This document shows, piece after piece, positions 1 through 6,209 of a stretch of DNA of 6,343 bases. Source of the DNA: Chloroflexota bacterium (GTDB lineage: Bacteria; Chloroflexota; Anaerolineae; Anaerolineales; Anaerolineaceae); NCBI GenBank assembly GCA_023406965.1, contig JAEXTI010000183.1, positions 1 to 6,343 of the forward strand. The letters are read 5' to 3'. Position 1 is the stretch's first letter. Each line of letters starts with the position of its first letter. The notes beneath the pieces are model-generated. The model was not told where the DNA came from. It did not search any database and saw only the letters and a program-made list of their open reading frames with translations. The position numbers were made by a program, and so were the translations under genes.

Positions 1-1
1 G

Positions 2-955
2 ACGCTGCCCTTTGTGGCGCAAGATGCGGTGAAGCAATTTCTGGATATCTATGGCTGCCGCGGACTTGGGGAGATTGATATTTATAAGCCCCGCTGGCAG
101 GATGATCCCAGCCATGTTATGCAGATGATCAAAAATTACCTGCAAATCGACCCGCAAACCGGTTCTCCGGAGATTGCCTTCCGCAAGGGCGGGGAAAGAG
201 CGGTGGAGGCCAGGCGCGAACTGATGGACATCTACAAGCGAAAAGGTCAGCCGCTGAAAGCCGCGTTGATCGGATTTTTGGCAGGGCGGGCCTTTGAACT
301 GGCCGGGCTGCGCGAGACGCCTAAGTTTGCCATTGTGAGTTTCCTGGCCGAGCTGCGCAAAGCGATATTACGGATTGGCGATGAGATGGTTGCCCGTGGA
401 GAGTTGGAGCAGCGCGATGATCTCTTTTTCCTGCACCTGTGGGAGCTGGATCAACTGGCAGATGGGGCCTTGCCCAACGCGAAGCAGTTAATTCGCGAGC
501 GACGGAATACCTATACCCAGGAGCAGACTCGCAAGCGTATTCCGCGGGTGCTGTTGAGTGATGGCACGGCATACTTCGACGGGGTGGGTAGCTCGGAGGC
601 AGCGGGCGAGAACACGCTCAGCGGTTCACCGGTCTCGCCGGGGACAGTGGAAGAAGTGGTGCATGTTGTAATAGATCCTCACCAGGATCACCTGGTACAT
701 GGCGAAATCCTGGTCTGCCCGGCCACCGACCCGGCCTGGACGCCGCTGTTCCTCTCGGCGGGCGGGCTGGTGATGGAAGTGGGGGGAATGATGACTCACG
801 GCTCGGTGGTGGCGCGGGAGTACGGCATCCCGGCGGTGGTGGGCGTGGTGGGCTGCACCACGCGGCTGAAGAACGGGCAGCGGGTGAGGGTGGATGGCTC
901 CAGCGGGGTGGTGATGCTGCTGGAAGACGGCGCCCAAATGGGCGCTGGCGATTAA
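2..955 (+). CDS. PEP-utilising phosphotransferase, C-terminal part (PEP synthase / rifampin phosphotransferase-like), 5' truncated
   Basis: The frame is open from the first bases of the window, so this is the C-terminal part of a longer protein; the GTG at 14 is probably internal. It ends with TAA at 953-955. The last ~90 residues form a PEP-utilising mobile (swivelling) domain: CPATDPAWTPLF, then GGLVMEVGG, then MMTHGSVVAREYGIPAVVGV. The His codon at 797-799 is the expected phospho-carrier histidine. The upstream part (YGCRGLGEIDIYKPRW, a basic helical region, DDLFFLHLWEL) resembles the linker region of rifampin phosphotransferases and related PEP synthase-like enzymes. Such enzymes move phosphate from ATP or PEP through this His to pyruvate or an antibiotic. 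The ATP-grasp part lies outside the window, so the substrate cannot be decided. The last residues (EDGAQMGAGD) are encoded across a GC-rich hairpin. Family is confident; exact enzyme is not. Confidence 0.88.
   Translation, partial: TLPFVAQDAVKQFLDIYGCRGLGEIDIYKPRWQDDPSHVMQMIKNYLQIDPQTGSPEIAFRKGGERAVEARRELMDIYKRKGQPLKAALIGFLAGRAFELAGLRETPKFAIVSFLAELRKAILRIGDEMVARGELEQRDDLFFLHLWELDQLADGALPNAKQLIRERRNTYTQEQTRKRIPRVLLSDGTAYFDGVGSSEAAGENTLSGSPVSPGTVEEVVHVVIDPHQDHLVHGEILVCPATDPAWTPLFLSAGGLVMEVGGMMTHGSVVAREYGIPAVVGVVGCTTRLKNGQRVRVDGSSGVVMLLEDGAQMGAGD
930..945. other. GC-rich hairpin at the 3' end of the phosphotransferase gene
   Basis: GCGCCC-AAAT-GGGCGC is a perfect 6-bp stem with a 4-nt loop lying inside the last codons of the gene, 7 nt before its TAA. 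The downstream bases (ATTAAACTTT) contain only a weak T stretch at a distance, so a role as an intrinsic terminator is possible but weak. The same stem sequence recurs at 6300-6314. Confidence 0.4.
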
Positions 956-978
956 ACTTTCCGGATACGCATCTTGTA

Positions 979-1030
979 TATCAATTTGATAACAATTCGC
1001 GTAATTGGCTCCTCGATTTGATAAAATCGA
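979..1030 (+). promoter_or_regulatory. Putative promoter/operator: extended -10 inside a palindrome, plus a second palindrome
   Basis: In the spacer upstream of the membrane-protein gene, TGATAAAAT (1019-1027) fits an extended -10 box (TGn followed by TAAAAT); no good -35 hexamer is seen at 16-18 nt. The box sits inside the perfect inverted repeat TCGATTT-GATA-AAATCGA (1013-1030). A second palindrome, TATCAA-T-TTGATA, lies at 979-991. The two share the direct repeat ATTTGATAA (984-992 and 1016-1024), exactly 32 bp apart, close to three helical turns. This would suit a dimeric repressor bound at two sites on one DNA face. That is inference; no regulator gene is adjacent. Confidence 0.4.
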
Positions 1031-1064
1031 ATCGATAACCGATCCGAACAAATTAGAGGAACGA

Positions 1065-1892
1065 ATGAAAGAACCCATTAACCGTATTTTGCCAGAAAGC
1101 CGTTGGGTTGCAGCCCTGGTCATTCCATTTCTTGCGACCGCTTTTGTGATCCTGTTCTTACTTCCCGGGCAAACAGAAAGATTGTTCGCCTGGAAAATTC
1201 AGCCGCACATGTCGGCAATGATGCTGGGCGCGACTTATGCGGGAGGAATTTACTTTTTTGCAGGGGTGTTGCGATCCAGGCAATGGTATCGCGTGAAGGT
1301 TGGCTATCTGGCTTTGCTTCCTTTTGTTACCATGTTGGGAATAGCGACGATCCTGCATTGGGACCGGTTCACACCCAACCATATTTCTTTCTTCGCCTGG
1401 GCAGGGTTATACTTCACAACTCCCGTTGTTATTCTGATCGTCTGGCTCCGCAACCGGTCTCAGGATCCCGGATTGCCTGAACAGAACGATCAGGTAATAT
1501 CCCGCCCGGTACGTTTCTTGCTGGCCGCAGTTGGTGCGCTCACGTTCATCATCAGCCTGGTGCTGTTCATCGTGCCTTCTGTGATGATTGAAGTGTGGCC
1601 GTGGACACTGACGCCACTGACGGCGCGCGTGATGGGTGCTATGTTCTCACTGCCTGGGGCTGTAGGCTTGGGCGTCGCATCTGATCCTCGTTGGAGCGCC
1701 GCAAAATTAATCCTGCAAGCCCAAAGCTTTTCCATCGTTTTTATTCTGATCGCTGCAATTCGATCCTGGGAAGATTTTGCGGTGGTGGAGCCGGGAACAT
1801 GGTTGTTTGTGGGTGGGCTGAGCCTGATGTTGGGTGGCCTGGTTGTTTTTTATGTTTTCATGGAGACACGGAATAGACCTCTTCAAGTGTAA
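1065..1892 (+). CDS. Unknown eight-TM membrane protein with internal duplication
   Basis: I do not recognise a named family. The 275-residue protein starts at ATG 1065, chosen because AGAGGA (1055-1060) precedes it; an in-frame TTG at 1005 lies before the presumed promoter. About eight hydrophobic segments are visible near residues 14-33, 50-70, 78-97, 107-128, 150-170, 184-204, 213-232 and 243-265. The two sets of four look like a tandem duplication. FAWKIQPHMSAMMLGA (41-56) matches WPWTLTPLTARVMGA (178-192), HWDRF (98-102) matches SWEDF (234-238), and LRNR matches TRNR at the ends. A polar linker near 130-148 separates the halves. No catalytic or ligand motif is evident, so transport, sensing or redox roles are all open. 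The next gene follows after 13 nt, so the two are probably co-transcribed. Confidence 0.8.
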   Translation: MKEPINRILPESRWVAALVIPFLATAFVILFLLPGQTERLFAWKIQPHMSAMMLGATYAGGIYFFAGVLRSRQWYRVKVGYLALLPFVTMLGIATILHWDRFTPNHISFFAWAGLYFTTPVVILIVWLRNRSQDPGLPEQNDQVISRPVRFLLAAVGALTFIISLVLFIVPSVMIEVWPWTLTPLTARVMGAMFSLPGAVGLGVASDPRWSAAKLILQAQSFSIVFILIAAIRSWEDFAVVEPGTWLFVGGLSLMLGGLVVFYVFMETRNRPLQV

Positions 1893-1905
1893 AGAAAGGA
1901 GGAGC

Positions 1906-2589
1906 ATGAAAAAAGAAATCGTTATCACGCAACCTGAGTATCTGGTCGAAGATTGGCCAGGAAAGTACGATGTTTTCTCGTGGTTGGAATATGTTGTCAC
2001 CGTGCCCAACCCAATCTTTTTCGTCACCACCCGTAAAGCCAACGGCGCACCGAATGCCAATCTAAGTTCGTGGGGCTTGCTGATTGGCGAGAAAGGCAAC
2101 TACTCGTCCCTGTTGGCGCTGCTGGACAACTCACACACTTACGAAAACATTCTTCGGGAAGAGGAGTGGTGCGTGTGCTTTCCATCGTTCCCATATTATG
2201 ATCAGTGTTTTGAAACGATCCGCCAAAACGCCTCATCTAACGACGAAATTACCGATTGCGGATTCGCGATCGAACCGCCAATGGTTGTGCAGGCTCCCCG
2301 CATTGCCGAATGCGCGATCAACCTGGAATGCCGCCTGGAGTGGCATCGCCCGCTTTATGAAGCCAGCCGTTGGCATCTTTTTGCCGGGCGGGTGGTGCAC
2401 CTGGGGATGGATGAATCTGCGATGATAATCGATCCGGCTGAACGGATGCATAATTTGGGCTTAATGTACAACGTGCGCGGGACGGTTAATCCGCTGACCG
2501 GCGATCAGTATGTCTATAACACGCTTGGGCTTCTGGATAAGGTTGTGAAGGTTTTTGGTGACGATCGGGATTTTAAGAACAGCAGTTGA
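1906..2589 (+). CDS. Flavin reductase-like FMN-binding split-barrel protein
   Basis: A 227-residue soluble protein starting at ATG 1906 behind a near-perfect Shine-Dalgarno (AGGAGG, 1897-1902); longer in-frame starts overlap the upstream gene and are not needed. The N-terminal half has the flavin reductase/flavoredoxin pattern: VPNPIFFVTTRKANGAPNAN (33-52), then SSWGLL, then a SHTYENI(L)REEEWCVCFPS block (76-94). In this family these parts form the FMN phosphate and isoalloxazine pocket of a dimeric split barrel. The region RWHLFAGRVVHLG (155-167) is the usual late barrel strand. Members reduce free flavin with NAD(P)H or carry bound FMN as a redox protein; the substrate cannot be read from sequence. 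It has no signal peptide, so it is cytoplasmic. Cys89, Cys91, Cys101, Cys118, Cys136 and Cys142 make it Cys-rich, but no metal motif is clear. It is followed by TGA, used here as a true stop. Confidence 0.85.
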   Translation: MKKEIVITQPEYLVEDWPGKYDVFSWLEYVVTVPNPIFFVTTRKANGAPNANLSSWGLLIGEKGNYSSLLALLDNSHTYENILREEEWCVCFPSFPYYDQCFETIRQNASSNDEITDCGFAIEPPMVVQAPRIAECAINLECRLEWHRPLYEASRWHLFAGRVVHLGMDESAMIIDPAERMHNLGLMYNVRGTVNPLTGDQYVYNTLGLLDKVVKVFGDDRDFKNSS

Positions 2590-2840
2590 TGATGATGTGT
2601 TCTAAAACGGGCATTGATAGAAGATGACCGCGACCGTTGAGAAGATCGACGCTCAATGGATTCTGCCAGGCCATGCGCTTGTTGGATCATCTTCCCCACA
2701 AACCAGGATCCATTCGAACTCAAATGAAAAATGCCTGGATTAGCGTTATCCGCGACCGTCAGAGAAAGAGACAGCCAATTTTTCTAATAATTTATGGCAC
2801 CATGCATCGCCGAGCACTTCTTCGAAAAGCATAAAGGGCA

Positions 2841-2891
2841 GGCTGAGGATAGTAAGGCGATCCCTAAGGAAAAAAGTGAAACTCCTCAGCC
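2841..2891. repeat. 9-bp inverted repeat with 33-nt loop
   Basis: GGCTGAGGA (2841-2849) and TCCTCAGCC (2883-2891) are perfect reverse complements. The loop holds CCTAAGGAAAAAAG. The right arm overlaps the start of dispersed repeat copy A, so in RNA the two structures could compete. Confidence 0.45.
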
Positions 2892-2928
2892 AGAGGTGGA
2901 AGAGGTTCGAGTTAGAGGTGTTTGTGGG
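2885..2928 (+). repeat. Dispersed intergenic repeat, copy A
   Basis: This 44-bp stretch aligns without gaps to 6210-6253 with 35 identical positions. Conserved blocks are AGGTGGA and GAGGTGTTTGT (2915-2925). Both copies lie in non-coding DNA in the same orientation, one at each end of the minus-strand operon. The second copy carries a cleaner stem in its first half. Confidence 0.6.
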
Positions 2929-2957
2929 GTGATTCGTACCCCACAAACACCGCTAAC
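2911..2957. repeat. Long near-perfect hairpin downstream of the histidine kinase gene
   Basis: Arms 2911-2930 and 2938-2957 pair over 20 positions with a single mismatch (A2916 against G2952), around a 7-nt loop GATTCGT. The inner 14 bp (GGTGTTTGTGGGGT with its complement) are perfect. It lies 44 nt beyond the kinase stop codon on the minus strand, where a transcript end would be expected. Neither side has a T-tract, so it is not a classical intrinsic terminator. It may instead protect the 3' end of the mRNA or be part of the repeated element. Confidence 0.6.
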
Positions 2958-3000
2958 TCGGTGAGCAATTTCCCATACTTCAAGAAGTAAGGGATCCTCT

Positions 3001-4272
3001 TTAGACGATTCTTTGGAGATCTACCGGCAGATGAAAAATGAAAGTAGCGCCTTGGCCGGGGGTACTCTCGACCCAAATGCGCCCGCCATGCGCTTCCACA
3101 ATCCCGCGCGAAATGGCCAGTCCCAGGCCTGCTCCACCGGTAGCCCGGCTGCGAGATTTCTCGCCGCGGTAGAACCGCTCGAACACCTGGTCCAGATCCT
3201 CAGGCTGAATGCCTTCACCGCTGTCACGCACCTCGACGCGGACCTCTTTCTCGTTTCGCCTCGCCAACAGTTCTATTTTCCCCCCAGATGGCGTGTGGCG
3301 CAGAGCATTGGCTACCAGGTTGTTGAGCACCCTGCCGATGCGCTGCAAATCCATCGGCAGCGGATCAAGATCATCGGCGACACTGCCCGAAAGCACAATC
3401 TTTTGGAGGCGAGCCTGTTCCGAGAAGCTTTCAATCGTGTCGGAAATCAAGTCAGAGAGCGAGCCAGGTTGCAAATCCAGGCGAAGCCCACCGGCATCGA
3501 GCTGGGCCAACTCGAACAAGTCATCAATCAAGTGGGACAGCGATCGAATATCCTGTTGCGCCGTCCGCAGATATCGCTGTGCGACGGTGGGATCCTCAAC
3601 CATCCCGTCGGCCAGGGCTTCGACAATTGCGCGGATAGAAGTGAGCGGAGTGCGGAGATCGTGTCCAACCCAGGCGATCAAATCGCGACGCAACACTTCC
3701 AATTCTTGTTTTTTCTGCGCTGATGATTGAAGCTGGATAACCATATCGTTAAACGCTGCCGATAAAGATGCCATTTCATCTCGGCCAACCACTTCGACGC
3801 GCGTATCCAGATTTCCGGCGGCCACGCGCTGGGCAGCTTTTTCGGTTGTGCGGATGCGCTCTACCAGCGCATTTGATAGGAAGAAACCAACAGCCAGAGC
3901 GATTCCGGTAGCAAAGATCAACAGGATGGTTGCCAGCAGCAAATCATGATCGCTGGCGAACATCATCCGGGCTGTCACCCAGACATTCAAAAATACCAGC
4001 AGACCGGCAAGAGCATAGCCGCCCATCAATGTCCAGTGAAGATTGGGGGAATGCACAATCCAACCCAAGCGATAGGCGGCGTAGGCGGCAGTTATGGAAA
4101 CCACGGCTGTTGTGGCCATGAGCAGAGTCATCAGCCACAAGTCACCTACCGCGGGACGCATGAGCAGGTAAAACAGAGCCAACCCAAGCGTAAAGGCTGC
4201 GCCGACCCCCAATACAAAGCGCCACACCGGTTTGGGCCGGGGGCGCAAGCCGGTTTTAGAATTATGGTTCAA
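3001..4272 (-). CDS. Membrane-bound HAMP sensor histidine kinase
   Basis: Sensor partner of the response regulator just upstream. The 423-residue protein has four hydrophobic segments (about 17-38, 45-66, 83-104, 110-132) with only short loops, so it probably senses a signal in or near the membrane. A HAMP linker follows (about 130-182, including RVAAGNLDTRVEVVGRDEM). The H-box WVGHDLRTPLTS gives His204 as phospho-acceptor. The ATPase domain shows the N-box NLVANALRHTP (318-328), G1 DSGEGI (350-355), F-box FERFYRG (364-370) and G2 GGAGLGLAI (379-387). All catalytic motifs are intact. The likely start is TTG at 4272, overlapping the regulator's end by 11 nt, with GGGGAG/TAGGG upstream on the minus strand. 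No ATG exists near the N-terminus; a GTG at Val16 is an alternative. Confidence 0.93.
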   Translation of the reverse strand: MNHNSKTGLRPRPKPVWRFVLGVGAAFTLGLALFYLLMRPAVGDLWLMTLLMATTAVVSITAAYAAYRLGWIVHSPNLHWTLMGGYALAGLLVFLNVWVTARMMFASDHDLLLATILLIFATGIALAVGFFLSNALVERIRTTEKAAQRVAAGNLDTRVEVVGRDEMASLSAAFNDMVIQLQSSAQKKQELEVLRRDLIAWVGHDLRTPLTSIRAIVEALADGMVEDPTVAQRYLRTAQQDIRSLSHLIDDLFELAQLDAGGLRLDLQPGSLSDLISDTIESFSEQARLQKIVLSGSVADDLDPLPMDLQRIGRVLNNLVANALRHTPSGGKIELLARRNEKEVRVEVRDSGEGIQPEDLDQVFERFYRGEKSRSRATGGAGLGLAISRGIVEAHGGRIWVESTPGQGATFIFHLPVDLQRIV

Positions 4273-4957
4273 ATTTGTACCCTACTCCCCATACGGTAAA
4301 CAGGTGGCGTGGTTTTGCCGGATTTGCTTCGATTTTTTCTCTCAGTCGGCGGACGTGAACTGTGACAGTGCCGGGATCGATATAGTCGGCCTCACCCCAA
4401 ATGTGTTGGAGCAGTTGATCGCGGGTGAACACCTGGCGAGGATGCTGGGCCAGGTGGTAGAGGAGGTCGAATTCACGCGCGGTGAGAACCTTCTTCTCAT
4501 CCTTCACGGTTACCGTTCGTGTGACCGGATCGATGCGCAGATCATCAAAGACCAGAGTGGTTTCGTCCTGGTTGGATTTGGGTGACGGCTGGACACGCCT
4601 CAACACTGCCCGAACGCGGCTTACCAATTCTTGCGGGCTGAAGGGCTTGACCACGAAGTCGTCGGCGCCCATTTCCAATCCGGCGATTCGATCTCTCTCC
4701 TCGCGGCGGGCTGTGAGCATGATGATGGGGGTGTCTCCTGCAGCGCGTAAGCGCCGGGTGATTTCCCATCCGTCCACGTCGGGCAGCATCAGGTCAAGGA
4801 TGACCAGCGTGGGCGTCTGAGTTTCCAGGAGATTGAGCGCTTTTTGCCCGCTTTGCACCAGTGTAACGTTGAACCCGGCCCGGCGCAGATACAGTTGCAC
4901 AACCTCGCCGACGCTGGGTTCGTCTTCTACGACAAGAATCTGGTTAGTGAGGTTCAT
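4262..4957 (-). CDS. OmpR/PhoB-family response regulator
   Basis: A 231-residue DNA-binding regulator. Receiver domain 1-120: acidic pocket in VVEDEP (residues 9-14), phospho-acceptor Asp55 in LVILDLMLPDVDG, Thr82 in MLTAR, and Lys104 in VVKPFSP. The winged-helix effector domain spans about 134-231, with LTAREFDLLYHLAQHP, the recognition region TVTVHVRRLREKI and the closing hairpin VWGVGYKFEP. Start ATG 4957 has GGAGG 4 nt upstream. Its ATGA overlaps the msrQ stop by 4 nt, a sign of translational coupling; a longer frame to 5188 only shadows msrQ. Expected role: phosphorylated by the following kinase, it probably controls this operon and other redox-stress genes. The target sites are not identified. 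Confidence 0.95.
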   Translation of the reverse strand: MNLTNQILVVEDEPSVGEVVQLYLRRAGFNVTLVQSGQKALNLLETQTPTLVILDLMLPDVDGWEITRRLRAAGDTPIIMLTARREERDRIAGLEMGADDFVVKPFSPQELVSRVRAVLRRVQPSPKSNQDETTLVFDDLRIDPVTRTVTVKDEKKVLTAREFDLLYHLAQHPRQVFTRDQLLQHIWGEADYIDPGTVTVHVRRLREKIEANPAKPRHLFTVWGVGYKFEP

Positions 4958-5622
4958 TGCGCCTCCGGGGAAGCTAACTGCCGGAGAGAGGCTTTCTGGC
5001 GTAAACGGATCACGGCTGCGCGAACTGCCGGAATTCGCAGCGCCAGCAACAAGACGACCAGTATGCCATAGATCCATGGTTGAAGTACATTCCCGCTTAG
5101 TCCGAAGAAATCGCCTTTGACCGCCCACCCGTAGTGCAGAATGACCAACCCGCCAGCAAGGTAGACCAGACGGTGCAGCCACTTCCATCGCTTGCCAAGG
5201 CGTTTCATCCAGAAGCGGAATGAGGTAGCCGCCAATGTCAGCAAGATCAGTAACGCAGCCGCCCCAACCAGAATAAAGCGCTTTTCGGTCAATTCGGGTA
5301 ATAGCAGAGCCCAGGAAAACCTGTAATCTACACCGGCAAAGAGGATGAAGTGGAGGAAGGCATAGAAAGCGGCATATAGCCCTAACGGACGGCGGAAGGT
5401 CCCGGCTTTGCGCCAGCCTGTTAATGTGATCACCGGCGTACAGGCGAGCGATGCTATCAGAAGCAAGATGGCCGCTTGTCCGGTCCGTTGAGTGGCAGCC
5501 TGGATAGGGTTGATGCCCAGGCCGTCTGTGAATGCTGCGGCTATGAGCGCTGCCAGCGGGACGAGTGCGGAGGCGTGCACCAGCAATCGGATTGGTTCGA
5601 GACGGGAGGCGGTTTGTTTCAT
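4954..5622 (-). CDS. msrQ: MsrQ/YedZ-type haem-binding membrane subunit (ferric reductase-like transmembrane domain)
   Basis: A 222-residue six-TM protein. Family signatures are TGQAAILLLIASLACTP (47-63), RRPLGLYAAFYAFLHF (77-92), a D-Y after the next segment (99-100), WKWLHRLVYLAG (147-158) and HYGW (163-166). His91, His150 and His163 are the candidate haem b ligands. MsrQ takes electrons from quinol or a cytosolic flavin reductase and passes them across the membrane to MsrP, which reduces methionine sulfoxide in envelope proteins. No MsrP gene is adjacent; instead a seleno-redoxin lies 10 nt upstream. Start ATG 5622 has AAGGA 7 nt before it; the longer frame to 5700 runs into the upstream gene. 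Its TGA stop overlaps the regulator ATG. Assignment to the family is strong; whether its partner is still MsrP is unknown. Confidence 0.88.
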   Translation of the reverse strand: MKQTASRLEPIRLLVHASALVPLAALIAAAFTDGLGINPIQAATQRTGQAAILLLIASLACTPVITLTGWRKAGTFRRPLGLYAAFYAFLHFILFAGVDYRFSWALLLPELTEKRFILVGAAALLILLTLAATSFRFWMKRLGKRWKWLHRLVYLAGGLVILHYGWAVKGDFFGLSGNVLQPWIYGILVVLLLALRIPAVRAAVIRLRQKASLRQLASPEAQ

Positions 5623-5632
5623 AATCTCATCC

Positions 5633-6172
5633 TTATTGTACAGGTTCTTCTGCCAAAAGTGTCTGGATGGCTGTTTCGGTTTCCTGATATGCGCCCTCAC
5701 CGATGTGAATAAAGCGAATGTCGCCGTTTTTGTCGATCAGATACAGGGTAGGCCAATAGCGAGTCCCAAATGCCCGCCATGTCAGCCCTTCATTGTCCTG
5801 GGAGACAGGGTATTCTATCTGAAGTTGATTCACTGCCTGGGTCAGATTCGAGAGGTCCTTCTCATGCCCAAACTCCGGGTAGTGGTTGCCGATGATCACC
5901 AGCCCATCCTCGGCATAATCTGCGTGCCATTCCCTCAACGAGGGAATCACATTTCGGCAGTTAATTCAGCCATAGGTCCACATGTCAATCAGCACAACTT
6001 TCCCACGCAAATCAGCCAACCGTAGTGGGGTGTCTGTGTTTAGCCAGACATCATTGGACAGTTCTGGCGCAGGACCCAGGTTCGATAAGCCCACTTGGGG
6101 CTCATCCAATGGGGTCTGAACGGCGGTTGTACAACCGGCCAGGAATAGAAAAGTCACCAGTAACCATTTCAT
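5633..6172 (-). CDS. Predicted selenoprotein: thioredoxin-like (redoxin/TlpA-type) lipoprotein with Sec-x-x-Cys active site
   Basis: One reading frame of 179 residues with an in-frame TGA (5968-5966) read as selenocysteine 69. It starts at ATG 6172 behind GGAGG (6182-6178). Residues 1-14 ([14 protein letters not shown]) are a lipoprotein signal with lipobox LAGC, so the mature protein is anchored at Cys14 outside the membrane. The redoxin core is [21 protein letters not shown] (54-72), followed by [21 protein letters not shown] (91-101), [16 protein letters not shown] with cis-Pro141, [11 protein letters not shown] and [11 protein letters not shown]. Relatives usually have WTYTCINC here, so the TGA replaces exactly the attacking Cys of CxxC; Cys72 would resolve it. 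Both halves are conserved up to the TGA, arguing against decay. TGA is a normal stop in neighbouring genes, so general recoding is unlikely. First gene of the operon, 10 nt before msrQ. The alternatives are a pseudogene or a sequencing error. Confidence 0.87.
5923..5968 (-). promoter_or_regulatory. Putative bacterial SECIS element with its UGA codon
   Basis: Minus strand: UGA is at 5968-5966, then 18 nt, then a perfect 8-bp stem AUUCCCUC (5947-5940) / GAGGGAAU (5936-5929) closed by the loop GUU (5939-5937). Below the stem, UGUG (5951-5948) can pair with CACG (5926-5923), leaving a 2-nt GG bulge. The loop begins 26 nt after the UGA and its first base is G. This agrees with the known bacterial pattern: a stem-loop inside the coding region shortly after the UGA, a small apical loop and a G among its first bases for SelB binding. 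The hairpin also has to encode IPSLREW, so its perfection is notable. Confidence 0.72.
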
Positions 6173-6209
6173 CGCTGCCTCCGTATGCACTATCACGATA
6201 AGGTAATTA

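Larger units (their letters stand above)
2590..3000. other. Gene-free intergenic region with several inverted repeats
   Basis: No convincing gene lies between the convergent flavin-reductase and histidine-kinase genes. Stem-loops visible here are: 2634-2641 with 2652-2659 (8 bp, one G-U); 2703-2714 with 2730-2738 (CCAGG/CCTGG plus CATT/AATG); 2841-2849 with 2883-2891; and the long hairpin 2911-2957. A 10-bp direct repeat CCGCGACCGT occurs at 2628-2637 and 2750-2759. None of the stems is followed by a clear T-run on either strand, so where the two converging transcripts end is not obvious. Short open frames (for example 2624-2743 and 2637-2834) have no recognisable domain. Confidence 0.6.

Noticed and set aside
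1005..1064. TTG start extending the membrane protein by 20 residues
   Set aside because: It would place the start ahead of the presumed -10 box; ATG 1065 has AGAGGA just upstream and begins right before TM1.
626..1123. Minus-strand frame opposite the phosphotransferase gene
   Set aside because: His- and Arg-rich shadow translation of the mobile domain; no domain of its own, and it crosses the promoter region.
2746..2946. Minus-strand frame sharing the PTNTSNS...HLW peptide with the frame at 6277
   Set aside because: The shared peptide merely translates the dispersed DNA repeat; no start signal or domain supports a protein.
3013..3730. Long plus-strand frames opposite the histidine kinase (236 and 173 codons)
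   Set aside because: Antisense shadows of a well-conserved kinase gene, with no recognisable domain and Arg/Ser-rich composition typical of shadow frames.
4958..5188. N-terminal extension of the response regulator
   Set aside because: It overlaps msrQ in another frame, adds low-complexity basic sequence, and ATG 4957 has a good RBS and begins the canonical receiver domain.
5633..5950. A separate 105-residue gene starting at GTG 5950
   Set aside because: It is the rest of the redoxin domain in the same frame; its supposed start lies inside the conserved [10 protein letters not shown] segment and has no suitable RBS.
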